Shown piece by piece: positions 16,782 to 25,262 of a DNA stretch of 34,858 nt. The position numbers were made by a program, and so were the translations under genes. The first letter of the stretch is position 1. Each line of letters opens with the position of its first letter. The DNA lies in assembly GCA_003647065.1 (NCBI GenBank), contig QMMC01000014.1, positions 1 through 34,858 on the forward strand. Reading direction: 5' to 3'. The notes under the pieces were generated by a model. It made no database searches and was not told where the DNA came from. It worked only from the letters and a program-made list of their open reading frames with translations. This DNA comes from Deltaproteobacteria bacterium (lineage in GTDB: Bacteria; Myxococcota_A; Polyangia; Polyangiales; B10-G4).

Positions 16782-17765
16782 TCAGGTGGGCGGGACGGAG
16801 CGGGCGGTGGTGTCGCAGATGACGAGGTTGCGGCCGGACTGCTTGGCTCGGTAGAGGCATTCGTCGGCGGCGTTGAAGAGCGCCTGGGCGTCGACGAAGG
16901 GCCGCATCGGCTCCCAGGTGGCCACCCCGATGCTGGTGGTGACCTTGATCAGCTTGTCCTCGTATGCTGACGTCATCGACTCGATGCCGGCGCGGATCCG
17001 TTGGGCGAGGATCTCGGCGCCCTGAGCGTTCACTCCGCGCAGGAGCACCACGATCTCTTCCCCGCCGTAGCGACCCACTACGTCTTCGGTGCGGACCGCA
17101 TCGAGGATGAAGGCGGCGAGAGCTTTCAGAATCACGTCACCGGCGGCGTGGCCCCAGGTGTCGTTCACCTTCTTGAAATGATCGACGTCGAGGACCATGC
17201 ACGAGAGCGGTATCCGGTGGCGAGCGGCGTAGGCAAACTCGCTCTCGAGGCGCTCGTCGAGGTGTCGTCGGTTGTAGAGGCCCGTCAGCGCGTCGCGTAC
17301 CGAGGACTCGTAGAGCTTTTGGACGGCCGCGACTTCGCCGGCGCTCCTCAGATGGGCGCGGATCAGCGTTCGGCCGAGCTGCAGCCGTGACCCGTCCTCG
17401 AGTTGCAGTTCTCCGCGGAGGGGACGGCCTTCGACGAAGGTCCCGTTGGTGCTGCCGAGGTCCTGGAAGTAGAGGTCGCTGCCCCGGAGCAGGAAGGTCC
17501 CGTGTTTGCGCGAAATACCCTGGTCGAGGATGCGAACGTCGGCCTCGGCGCCGCGTCCGAAGACCGCGGGTTTGTCGCCCATGGGGATTACCAACCCCGC
17601 GCTCGAGCCGTTCAGCACCGTGAGAGTCCACTGGTCGGGCTGGCTCACCACGTCCATCAACTCGTTCAGGTTGGTGACTGCGGTCGGCGGATCGGAGTCA
17701 TCAGCGAGCATGTCGTCCGACAGGTCGTTGATGTTGATCTCCTTGGTGGGGCGGCTTCGACGCAT
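16782..17765 (-). CDS. FHA-GGDEF diguanylate cyclase
   Basis: The 327-residue protein joins an FHA phosphothreonine-binding domain (residues 48-136; GRGAEADVRI, ISRKHGTF and LGSTNGTF) to a GGDEF domain (155-320) that makes cyclic di-GMP from GTP. The signature reads GGEEI (234-238), an active-type variant. An inhibitory-site RxxD motif, RTED, lies at 225-228, five residues before it, so product feedback is expected. LYNRRHLDERL and VDHFKKVNDTWGH are further conserved blocks. It starts 9 bases after the EAL gene, so synthesis and breakdown enzymes share an operon. The FHA domain suggests control by Ser/Thr kinases. The protein is cytoplasmic; no membrane segment is present. Confidence 0.94.
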   Translation of the reverse strand: MRRSRPTKEININDLSDDMLADDSDPPTAVTNLNELMDVVSQPDQWTLTVLNGSSAGLVIPMGDKPAVFGRGAEADVRILDQGISRKHGTFLLRGSDLYFQDLGSTNGTFVEGRPLRGELQLEDGSRLQLGRTLIRAHLRSAGEVAAVQKLYESSVRDALTGLYNRRHLDERLESEFAYAARHRIPLSCMVLDVDHFKKVNDTWGHAAGDVILKALAAFILDAVRTEDVVGRYGGEEIVVLLRGVNAQGAEILAQRIRAGIESMTSAYEDKLIKVTTSIGVATWEPMRPFVDAQALFNAADECLYRAKQSGRNLVICDTTARSVPPT

Positions 17766-17774
17766 GTTCGCGCT

Positions 17775-18599
17775 CTACTCCGCCGCCGGGAAGGGCCACT
17801 TGACCGGTGGAGGGGGGGCACCTGGCCTCGCGAGGAAATAACCCTGGCCCAGCTGCACGCCGCAGTCCATCACGGCCTTGAGCTCGTCGACGGTCTCGAT
17901 GCCTTCGCCGACCACCGTGGCACCGAGCTCTACGCAAAGCACGACGAGGTTCTTGACCAGGATCTGCTTGCGCTTGCTGGTGTCGAGGCCCGTGATGAGG
18001 GCACGGTCGAGCTTGACCACCTTGGGCTGGAGGTCGACGACTCGAATCAAGTTGCTGTAACCCGCCCCGAGGTCATCCACCACTAGGTAGGCGCCGGTCC
18101 GATCACACACCTCTTTCAGCACGCTCACGCACAGGTCGTAGTAGTCGAGGGTCGCCGACTCGGTGACCTCCAGATACACTTGGTGGTCGTGAAAGCAGAT
18201 GGGGTCGTCGGGCTGCACGAGCCAGCGGTCTTGGAGTTCGTGGGGGTGCAGGTTGACGAAGATCGGCGCCGGTGGGCAGACCTCGAAGAGCCCGTCGCGG
18301 ATGGTGCGTCCGAGGCGCCCGGTGGCCCCTTCGGCGACCGCGTGCTCGAAGAGCCCGATGGGGCTCGCGAACGCTTCGTGTTTGCAGCGGACGAGGGCTT
18401 CGTTCGCGAAAAGCGAGCCGTCGGCCAAGTCTACGATGGGCTGGAAGACGCTCGGTACCTGCACCGAGGTCAGGCCACGGATTGACGGGCGACGCTCTAT
18501 CCCGACCGCAGGGGTGGGACGCTGTGATGATGTGGCCAAAGTCGCGGACCCCGGGTTCGAACAATGCCAATGATGACGGCAGGTGCCGTGGATCTGCAA
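17775..18599 (-). CDS. EAL-domain cyclic di-GMP phosphodiesterase
   Basis: The 274-residue product has a nearly stand-alone EAL domain, which hydrolyses cyclic di-GMP to pGpG. Catalytic and metal-binding residues can all be read: EAL at 67-69, Asn116 (FVNLHP), Glu144 with ExTE (LEVTES), Asp175-Asp176 (DDLGAGYSN), Lys196 (VVKLDRAL) and Glu232 (VGEGIET), with the end motif GQGYFLARP. It should be active. The N-terminal 48 residues are uncertain: the frame opens at a TTG (complement of 18597-18599) with no good ribosome site, and a GTG at 18464 lies directly before the domain. It precedes the diguanylate cyclase by 9 bases. Confidence 0.9.
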   Translation of the reverse strand: MQIHGTCRHHWHCSNPGSATLATSSQRPTPAVGIERRPSIRGLTSVQVPSVFQPIVDLADGSLFANEALVRCKHEAFASPIGLFEHAVAEGATGRLGRTIRDGLFEVCPPAPIFVNLHPHELQDRWLVQPDDPICFHDHQVYLEVTESATLDYYDLCVSVLKEVCDRTGAYLVVDDLGAGYSNLIRVVDLQPKVVKLDRALITGLDTSKRKQILVKNLVVLCVELGATVVGEGIETVDELKAVMDCGVQLGQGYFLARPGAPPPPVKWPFPAAE

Positions 18600-18658
18600 G
18601 GGGCGATCTGCTTGCGAGGCTCATGAAGTAACGTGTTCTGGCCCACCTTGGTACGGAC

Positions 18659-19402
18659 TCAGGGGATCAGGGGGTCGTCGATGAACACGGCGGCGAAGTT
18701 CGGCCGCCCGACGAGGCGCTCATAATATCCGTGCAGGCCGTGGGTTTGGTCCTTTCGCCAGTGGTCGAGGAGGCCGAGGTCCACATACCGGTAGAGCATC
18801 GACGTCGCGATCGCGTCCGCCAACGAATACTCCGGGCCGGCGAGGAAACCGCCCTCGGCCACCCGCTCGCCGAGATCGTCGAGGTAGTCGTGCTGTTCCC
18901 GAATCGACTGGGCTACGTGCTCGGGGTCGTAAACCTCCTCTCGGAAGGCGGTGAAGAAGTCGCGTTTGCGCTCGTAGAGAGCCCGGTGCTCTGGGTATCG
19001 CTCGGCGTACCTGGCGGCCCGCTCGATCTTGTCGGCGAGGATGTCTGCCGAGCGCTCGCCTCTCTTTCCTTTGACCCACTCGGAGTAGCTGAAGAGCATC
19101 ACCGGGACCGACTCCAGCTCATCCACGAGCTCATTCAGACTCGCGTCGTCGCGCCCCGTGTAGAGCGCCGGTCCGCCGGTCTGGTCGAGATGTTCTGCGA
19201 TGCGCAGGGAGTCCCAGAGGGTCCGCTCTCCGTCGACCAGGGTCGGTACGACGCCCCGGGGGTTGAGCTTCAGGTAGTCGGGGTCGAAGGTCGCGTTCCT
19301 ACGAATGTCGACGAAGCGACCCTCGTAGGGCAGAGCCTTTTCCTGGAGCACGAGAGAGATGACCCGGGACCAATAGGACTGCGGAAAGTAGTGGAGTTCC
19401 AT
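18659..19402 (-). CDS. Glutathione S-transferase family protein
   Basis: The 247-residue product has a thioredoxin-like N-terminal domain (MELHYFPQSYWSRVISLVLQ) with the cis-proline and glutathione-contact motif NPRGVVPTLVDG then DSLRIAEHLDQ. An all-helical C-terminal domain follows (VAEGGFLAGPEYSLADAIAT is the usual N-capping box). It probably conjugates or reduces substrates with glutathione in the cytoplasm; the class is unclear. ATG 19402 is preferred, with an in-frame GTG three codons upstream. The C-terminal domain has an inserted charged segment (about residues 100-160) longer than in common classes. It lies 41 bases after the Sua5-type gene, on the same strand. Confidence 0.87.
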   Translation of the reverse strand: MELHYFPQSYWSRVISLVLQEKALPYEGRFVDIRRNATFDPDYLKLNPRGVVPTLVDGERTLWDSLRIAEHLDQTGGPALYTGRDDASLNELVDELESVPVMLFSYSEWVKGKRGERSADILADKIERAARYAERYPEHRALYERKRDFFTAFREEVYDPEHVAQSIREQHDYLDDLGERVAEGGFLAGPEYSLADAIATSMLYRYVDLGLLDHWRKDQTHGLHGYYERLVGRPNFAAVFIDDPLIP

Positions 19403-19452
19403 CTTGCCCACCGAGTGTACCGCTCACGTCTGCTCGCCGTGAAACTCGGCGG

Positions 19453-20487
19453 TCACGCACTCGCGCGCATCAGTCGGTCCCGGACTGCGGCCCAGGGCTC
19501 GGTCTCGGGCACCGCTTCGATGATGATCCGTCGGCACCGTGCGTCGAGGGCATGGAGGGCGGCGTATAGCCCCGCGGCGTAACCTTTGGGATCATCGGGG
19601 AGGGTTTCCGAGGGCGTGCCCGCCGGCGGCCGGAGAGTGTGCAGAAGCACGCCAGCGTCCTTGCCGTCGGCGAGGCCGTCGGACAGGGCTCGGGCGAGGC
19701 CCGGAGCGTCGCCCCGGGGTACGACGACGACCTCGGCTTCGGGGGCGTAGTGACGCGTCGACGTCCCGGGGCTGAGTCGCGGGCTGTCCCCGTTCGCGAC
19801 GAAACCGCCTCCGGCGTCATCCGAGGCGTTGCCCCCGTCGACGGCGCCGAGCACGTCGGCGAGCTCTCCCCGACTCACCGACCCGGGCCTCAGAATACGC
19901 GGTGGGTCATGGACGAGGGAGAGCACCGTCGATTCGATTCCCACCGAGGTCGGCCCCCCGTCGAGGATCATGTCGACTCGTCCGCCGAGGCTGTGGAGCA
20001 CGTGGGCCGCCGAGGTGGGAGAAATCGACATCGAGCGATTGGCGCTCGGCGCCGCCAGGGGCCCCACGGCGCGGATGAGGGCGCCCATGACCGGGTGCGC
20101 GGGAGCCCGGACGGCGACCGTGTCGAGGCCGGCGCTCACCCTCCGGGGCACCGACGGGTGACGAGGGAGAATCAATGTCAGGGGACCCGGCCAGAAACGC
20201 GCAGCCAGGCGCTCCGCGGCCTCAGGCCATTGACCGGTCACGGCGCGGGCCCCGGCGGCATCGGCGACGTGCACGATGAGGGGGTTGTCCTCGGGCCTGC
20301 CCTTGGCCTCGAAGATCCGTCCGAGGGCGGCCTCGTTCAGAGCATCCGCTGCGAGGCCGTAGACGGTCTCGGTGGGCACGGCGACGACGCCTCCGGCGCG
20401 GAGAACGGCGGCCGCGCGCTCGATCGCAGCGGGCTCCGGGTGGTTCGGGTCGACCACCAGCACCTCGGTGTCGAGATCCTCCGTCAC
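19453..20487 (-). CDS. tsaC: L-threonylcarbamoyladenylate synthase, Sua5 type
   Basis: The 344-residue enzyme makes threonylcarbamoyl-AMP from threonine, bicarbonate and ATP, the first step of t6A37 tRNA modification. The YrdC domain is complete: VPTETVYGLAADA, KGRPEDNPLIVHV (KxR motif), FWPGPLTLIL, PSANRS and the GGPTSVGIESTVLSL loop. A Sua5 C-terminal domain (from about residue 235, including STRHYAPEAEVVVV) makes this the long Sua5 form rather than short TsaC. The GTG at complement 20485-20487 is chosen as start because it directly precedes the domain; a frame upstream to 20544 has no support. It is divergent from the steroid-reductase-like gene, 76 bases away. Confidence 0.93.
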   Translation of the reverse strand: MTEDLDTEVLVVDPNHPEPAAIERAAAVLRAGGVVAVPTETVYGLAADALNEAALGRIFEAKGRPEDNPLIVHVADAAGARAVTGQWPEAAERLAARFWPGPLTLILPRHPSVPRRVSAGLDTVAVRAPAHPVMGALIRAVGPLAAPSANRSMSISPTSAAHVLHSLGGRVDMILDGGPTSVGIESTVLSLVHDPPRILRPGSVSRGELADVLGAVDGGNASDDAGGGFVANGDSPRLSPGTSTRHYAPEAEVVVVPRGDAPGLARALSDGLADGKDAGVLLHTLRPPAGTPSETLPDDPKGYAAGLYAALHALDARCRRIIIEAVPETEPWAAVRDRLMRASA

Positions 20488-20563
20488 GCCAGCGTCTTCC
20501 CACACACCGACACAAACGCAATGGCGTGACTCTGCATCCCACACTATCGGGTATGTTCCGTGG

Positions 20564-21313
20564 GTGGACGCCTACCACGTGATGGCTGGCTACGGGGTTC
20601 TGGCCCTAGCAGCCCTGACCTTCGTCGCCCTGATGTTCATCGACGCGCCCTACGGTCGCCATGGCCGTAGCGGCTGGGGCCCGACCGTGCCGGCGACCGT
20701 GGCCTGGGTACTGATGGAGTTGCCCGCGGTGCTGCTCTTCATCGGCGTCTTCGTCTCGGGTGCTCACCGCGCCGAGCTCGTCCCGCTGGTGCTGCTCGGG
20801 GCGTGGCAGCTTCACTACGTACACCGGACCTTCGTCTTTCCTTTCGTCATGCCGGCCTCGTCGCGCCGCATGCCGATCCTGGTGATGCTCATGGGGGCGA
20901 CATTTCAGGTGGTCAATTCGTGGCTCAACGCCCGCTTCATCTCCGAGCTCGGCGCCTACGACCCGTCCTGGTTCACCGACCCGCGTTTCGTCGTCGGCGC
21001 GACCCTCTTCCTGGGTGGTTTCGTGATCAATCTGAAGAGTGACTATTCGATCCTTCGTATGAAGCGCGAAGCCAAGGGCTACGTGCTTCCCCGGGGCGGG
21101 CTCTTCGACCTCGTCGCGGCACCGAACTACTTCGGTGAGCTCGTCGAGTGGGTAGGCTGGGCGTTGATGACCTGGTCCATCCCCGGCCTCGCTTTTGCGG
21201 TCTACACCTTCGCCAACCTCGCCCCCCGGGCCCTCGCCCACCGCCGCTGGTACCGCGAGCGCTTCGAGGACTACCCCCCCGAGCGCCGAGCCATAGTTCC
21301 CTACGTCCTTTGA
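20564..21313 (+). CDS. Steroid 5-alpha-reductase-like membrane oxidoreductase
   Basis: The 249-residue integral membrane protein resembles eukaryotic 3-oxo-5-alpha-steroid 4-dehydrogenases (SRD5A1/2) along its length. Shared blocks include YGRHGRSGWGPTVPA, HYVHRTFVFPFVM, WFTDPRFVVGATLFLGGF and the NADPH-binding end, RGGLFDLVAAPNYFGELVEW followed by YRERFEDYPPERRAIVPYVL. About six or seven hydrophobic helices can be counted. The C-terminal end fits the family exactly. Known reaction: NADPH-dependent reduction of the 4,5 double bond of 3-oxo steroids; the substrate here is not known. The start is GTG 20564, with weak upstream signals; ATG 20582 is another candidate. Some myxobacteria make sterols, so a sterol-like substrate is plausible. 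Confidence 0.9.
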   Translation: MDAYHVMAGYGVLALAALTFVALMFIDAPYGRHGRSGWGPTVPATVAWVLMELPAVLLFIGVFVSGAHRAELVPLVLLGAWQLHYVHRTFVFPFVMPASSRRMPILVMLMGATFQVVNSWLNARFISELGAYDPSWFTDPRFVVGATLFLGGFVINLKSDYSILRMKREAKGYVLPRGGLFDLVAAPNYFGELVEWVGWALMTWSIPGLAFAVYTFANLAPRALAHRRWYRERFEDYPPERRAIVPYVL

Positions 21314-21400
21314 AATCGGTGAAATCTGGGACGCTAGGTTTACTTGTTTACTTGTTGCCCTGACCGGCGAGGCCCGCCTGCTACACTCCGCAGCGATTTC

Positions 21401-22435
21401 GTGTCTGGTATTCGGCTTTTCAGCATTGGCAGCATCCCGGTCGCTGCTAGCCCCTGGTACTTCGCCCTCCTCGCCTACTGGCTCTGGGACGGCGAGCTGG
21501 TCCGCGGCATCATCTGGGCGGTCGTCGTCACGGTGAGCATCCTCGTGCACGAGCTCGGCCATGCGCTCGTGGCGCGTCACTACCGGCTCGGGCCGAGCAT
21601 TCTGCTTTGGGGCCTCGGAGGCCTGTGTTTTCACGAGCGGGCGGACCGGGATCGCCACGACGCGCTCATCGTTGCTGCGGGCCCCGGCGCCGGGCTGCTC
21701 CTCGGTGCCGTCACGTGGGGTGTGTCTCTGGCCCTGCCGCCGATCGCCGACCCGGTCCTCGCGTGGCGCTTCGCCGACGCGGTGCAGATGATGCTTTGGG
21801 TCAACATCCTGTGGTCCTTCGTGAACCTCCTGCCCCTGTGGCCCCTCGACGGCGGGCAGCTCTTCCGTCTCGGCATGCTCCAGTTCACGGCGCCGAAGAC
21901 CGCCGACAAGGTGACCCACATCGTATCCCTCGGGGTCATCGCCGTCGCCTTCGGCGCTGCTTACATGATGCAGTCGTTCTTCATCTTCGCCCTCGCGGCC
22001 TTCGCGGCTTGGCGCAACGTGCAGGCGCTCAAAGGTGAAATTTCGTCTGGTGCCTTCCGCCCCGTGAGTCAGATGGCGAAGACCCTCCTCGCCCAGGCCG
22101 AGGTGGCCTACGCAGCCGAGGACTACCGCGAAGCGGCCAGGCTCTGCCATCAGCTTCGTGCCCTCGACAACCCCGACCAGACGACCATGCGGCGGGCGTG
22201 GCAGATCCTCGGGCCTTCGATGGCGCGCTTCGACGACCCGGACCACGCCCTCAGTTTTCTGAAACGCGCCACGCCAAACGCCGATGTCGTCGAGGGCCTC
22301 GTCGAGTGCTACTTTCAACTCGACATGCACGACGAGCTCGAGGCGCTCATCGCATCGAAGGACTTCGCCAAGGTCGATCCGGCACGGCGAGAGCAGATCC
22401 TGGCGGTGGTCGAGCCCGCTGCGGAGCGGCCTTGA
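21401..22435 (+). CDS. Site-2 protease family intramembrane metalloprotease
   Basis: The 344-residue product is an M50 zinc protease: HELGH at residues 50-54 in the second hydrophobic helix and the second zinc motif LDG at 149-151 (NLLPLWPLDGGQLFR). Five or so membrane helices are seen up to residue 205. The C-terminal 140 residues are soluble and helical, with TPR-like pairs (LLAQAEVAYAAEDYREAARLCHQL), probably a regulatory or partner-binding part. The start is taken as GTG 21401, although a frame opens upstream at 21344. The kinase-hydrolase gene begins 20 bases after its stop, so the two likely share an operon. Substrate unknown. Confidence 0.9.
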   Translation: MSGIRLFSIGSIPVAASPWYFALLAYWLWDGELVRGIIWAVVVTVSILVHELGHALVARHYRLGPSILLWGLGGLCFHERADRDRHDALIVAAGPGAGLLLGAVTWGVSLALPPIADPVLAWRFADAVQMMLWVNILWSFVNLLPLWPLDGGQLFRLGMLQFTAPKTADKVTHIVSLGVIAVAFGAAYMMQSFFIFALAAFAAWRNVQALKGEISSGAFRPVSQMAKTLLAQAEVAYAAEDYREAARLCHQLRALDNPDQTTMRRAWQILGPSMARFDDPDHALSFLKRATPNADVVEGLVECYFQLDMHDELEALIASKDFAKVDPARREQILAVVEPAAERP

Positions 22436-22454
22436 CGATGAGGGGGGAGCACCC

Positions 22455-24356
22455 GTGATCGGCGCCGCGGCGGCCGGACAAGTGATCGGCGGCTACCGTC
22501 TCGAGCGGCCTCTCGGCGAGGGGGGCATGGCAGAGGTTTGGCTGGGCCGAGGCGACAACGGGAGCCTCGCGGCGCTCAAACTCCTCCGGGCGTCTTCCGG
22601 CGAGACCATGCGGCAGCTCTTCGAGCGTGAGCAGCGCGCCGTCCTCAGCTTGCAACACCCGCACCTGGTCCCGGTTTTCGACGTGGGAGACGACTACATC
22701 GCGGGCGCCTACATCGAAGGAGCCGACCTGCGCCATCGCATGCGCTCTCCGATCAGCGTCGCCGAGGCGGTGGACATCACCTGCTCGATCGCGTCGGCCC
22801 TCTCCCTGGCCCACGCCGAGGGGGTGGTGCACTGCGACGTCAAACCGGAGAACATTCTCCTCGATCATTCGGGCACGCCCTTCCTCGCGGACTTCGGGAT
22901 CGCGCGCTTCACGGATGAGCAGGGCACCGACCAAGAGAAGAGGGTGCTCGGCACGCCGGCGTTCATGGCGCCCGAGCAAAAGGAAGGGGAGCCGACGGCC
23001 AAGTCCGACCAATACTCCCTCGCGAAGACCTTCCTGGCGATGCTCGGTGGCGATTCGATGATGCACCCCGCCCGGGCGATCCTGGGGCTACCGCCGAAGC
23101 TCTTCGACGCCTTCGGCACCGTGCTCTCCCGGTCCCTCGCGGCCGAACCCGACGAACGATTTCCCGACGTCGCAGCGATGGCCGCGGCCCTTCGCGAAAT
23201 CGACGTGGTCGACACCGAAGCCGCGACGCGCCTCGCTCCGGTCCTGCGTGACACCTCGCGTTTCCGCTGGGCCGCGGAGCATCGCTCTCTACAGCGCTTC
23301 GGCGAGCACATCGTGCGCGCCGAATACCGGCTCTCCGACCTCGCCGCCGCGGGCGTTCTCGATGATTCGGCCATCGAGGCTTTCCGTGCGGCGACCGGAT
23401 ACGACGACTTTTCCTGGTCCCTCTATGCCCGGGATGAACGCCTCGGGCCCGTCGAAGACCCGCTGGCCCTCGCCCGGGCGAAGCAAACCATCGTCTTGCT
23501 GCACGGCCTCTTCTCGAGCGGGGACCTGTGGCAGGACGTCGCCGTGGGCATCGCCCGGGACAACGGCCTGGCGGCGGCGCTGGTCCCCGACGTGATCGGC
23601 TTCGGTCAATCGCGATTCGGCAAGAGCGTCCCCCGAGGGGTCTTGGACCCTGTGGGCTTGGTCCGGACGATGAACGCTTGGCTCGAGCTCATCGGGATGG
23701 ATGGGACGCCCACCGTCGTCATGGGGCATTCGTACTCGGCATCTGCTCTGATGTGCGCGCGCGAGTCTGATCTCGGTCCGGATGTTCATCGGATCTGCAT
23801 CACGCCGGCGCTCTTTTTCTACCGGTGGCACCTGCGCCTGAAGGCACGCTTCGACGGTGTCATGGCGGCCATTGCCTTCAGCTTGCCGTCGAGGGTGCGC
23901 TGGTGGCTCGCGCGTTTTCTATTTCGCCGGGACCCTTCCCTCGCTCGCACTCACCTCGGCGTCCGGGATGACATGGCGCGGAGCGCGATTCGTCTGGGAG
24001 CATTTCGGGTCGCCCGGCTTTTCTGGGGGGTCGCTGGTGCCCGCCCTGCTTCTCCCGAGGAGCTCGGCGCGTGCACCGTCGTGACCACCCCCGACGATCC
24101 TCTCGTCTCCCTCGAGCTCGCCAAGTCGTCTATCACCGCGGCGGGGATCCCCGACTCCCAGTGGTACCGCCTGGTCTACGGGGGGCACTTTCCGCAGCTC
24201 GTCGACGACGACCACCCGGAATGGGGAGCGCGGAACGTGCACGAGTTGGTGAGCCTCGTCGACGGAGTGCTCGACCGTGCCCACACCACGGCGCGCCGGC
24301 AGGGCAGCAAACAAACTCCGCCGACCACGGGCGACACGTCTGTGCCTACGATTTGA
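22455..24356 (+). CDS. Ser/Thr protein kinase fused to an alpha/beta hydrolase
   Basis: The 633-residue protein has two enzymes in one chain. Residues 12-250 form a eukaryotic-type kinase: glycine loop GEGGMAEV (21-28), Lys42, helix-C Glu58, HCD at 126-128 with Lys130 and Asn132, DFG (146-148) and APE (172-174). The usual HRD is HCD, a non-RD kinase. Residues 340-610 form an alpha/beta hydrolase: TIVLLHGLFSSG, nucleophile Ser426 in GHSYSAS, likely acid at Asp547/548 and His578 in GGHFPQL. A linker of about 90 residues (250-340) has no known domain. There is no signal peptide or membrane helix. The start is GTG 22455, behind a strong GGGGGGAG site. The downstream SDR gene is 27 bases away. Confidence 0.92.
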   Translation: MIGAAAAGQVIGGYRLERPLGEGGMAEVWLGRGDNGSLAALKLLRASSGETMRQLFEREQRAVLSLQHPHLVPVFDVGDDYIAGAYIEGADLRHRMRSPISVAEAVDITCSIASALSLAHAEGVVHCDVKPENILLDHSGTPFLADFGIARFTDEQGTDQEKRVLGTPAFMAPEQKEGEPTAKSDQYSLAKTFLAMLGGDSMMHPARAILGLPPKLFDAFGTVLSRSLAAEPDERFPDVAAMAAALREIDVVDTEAATRLAPVLRDTSRFRWAAEHRSLQRFGEHIVRAEYRLSDLAAAGVLDDSAIEAFRAATGYDDFSWSLYARDERLGPVEDPLALARAKQTIVLLHGLFSSGDLWQDVAVGIARDNGLAAALVPDVIGFGQSRFGKSVPRGVLDPVGLVRTMNAWLELIGMDGTPTVVMGHSYSASALMCARESDLGPDVHRICITPALFFYRWHLRLKARFDGVMAAIAFSLPSRVRWWLARFLFRRDPSLARTHLGVRDDMARSAIRLGAFRVARLFWGVAGARPASPEELGACTVVTTPDDPLVSLELAKSSITAAGIPDSQWYRLVYGGHFPQLVDDDHPEWGARNVHELVSLVDGVLDRAHTTARRQGSKQTPPTTGDTSVPTI

Positions 24357-24383
24357 GCGGCTCCGTCTTCGAGGTAGCAGTCC

Positions 24384-25205
24384 ATGTCCCGAATCCTCAT
24401 CGTCGGTTGCGGTCACCTCGGGTCGGCCATCGGGATCCGCCTCGCGGCCCAGGGCCACGGCGTCTGGGGCATGAGGCGCGACCCGTCGAAGCTCCCGATG
24501 AACCTCAATCCGGTCGAGGGCGACGTCACCATCCCGAATACGTTGCGGCGGATCCCCGACGTCGACTTGGTTCTCTACCTCGTGCGCCCGGACCGCGACG
24601 ACGAAGCGACCCTGTCGGGCACCCTCACCCGCGGGCCCCGATACCTGGTGGAGGCGTTTCGCGCCAAGGGGCTCCGCCCCAAACGGTTCTTCGTCGGGAG
24701 CTCTGTCTCGGTCTTCGGGGACCGGGGCGGCGAATGGGTCGATGAAGACTCGGAGCCCAAACCCCGGGATGCGATGGCGGTTGCGCTGCATGCCGGAGAA
24801 CGCCTCTTGCGGGAGGCCGAGGCGCCGGTGACCGTGCTGCGCTATGGCGAGGTCTACGGACCTGACCGCCCCGGTCTTCGAGATGCGCTCCGCCGCGGAG
24901 CGGGGGTCTTTCCCAATCCGACGGCGCACGCCAACCTCATCCACATTCGCGACGCGGTCGAGGCGACCCTGCATCTGCTCACGCGGAAGCGCCTCGAACC
25001 GCTCTACTTGATGGTCGACCGCAAGCCGGCGCCGCGCCTCGAGGTCCTCGCCTGGCTCGCCGAGCACCACGGCGCCCAGCTCCCCGCTGTCGACGGAGCC
25101 GTGGCCGCCCCCTACGACGTGCGCGCCATGAGCGAACGATTGGTCGAAAGCGGCTTTCGCTTCCAATACCCGACCTACCGGGAAGGCTATCGGCGCTTGC
25201 GTTGA
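24384..25205 (+). CDS. NAD(P)-binding SDR/epimerase-like protein
   Basis: The 273-residue product is an extended short-chain dehydrogenase/epimerase-like protein, close to the YeeZ type. The nucleotide-binding GxGxxG reads GCGHLGSAIG (8-17). Typical epimerase-like blocks are FVGSSVSVFGD, VTVLRYGEVYGPDRP and HANLIHIRDAVEATL. The usual YxxxK catalytic pair is not visible: the matching position reads ALHAGERLL. It therefore may act as a non-classical reductase or as a binding protein. The ribosome site GAGGTAG precedes the ATG. It follows the kinase-hydrolase gene by 27 bases, suggesting co-transcription. Substrate unknown. Confidence 0.85.
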   Translation: MSRILIVGCGHLGSAIGIRLAAQGHGVWGMRRDPSKLPMNLNPVEGDVTIPNTLRRIPDVDLVLYLVRPDRDDEATLSGTLTRGPRYLVEAFRAKGLRPKRFFVGSSVSVFGDRGGEWVDEDSEPKPRDAMAVALHAGERLLREAEAPVTVLRYGEVYGPDRPGLRDALRRGAGVFPNPTAHANLIHIRDAVEATLHLLTRKRLEPLYLMVDRKPAPRLEVLAWLAEHHGAQLPAVDGAVAAPYDVRAMSERLVESGFRFQYPTYREGYRRLR

Positions 25206-25262
25206 GGTAGGCGCTCTTCGGGGGTGCTTACGGTACCCGACGCGGCCTTGTATGCTCTGGCC

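Noticed and set aside
20606-22330. Long minus-strand open frame spanning the steroid-reductase-like and protease genes
   Set aside because: It covers two well-supported plus-strand genes and their gap, and its translation shows low-complexity His/Glu/Arg stretches without a family.
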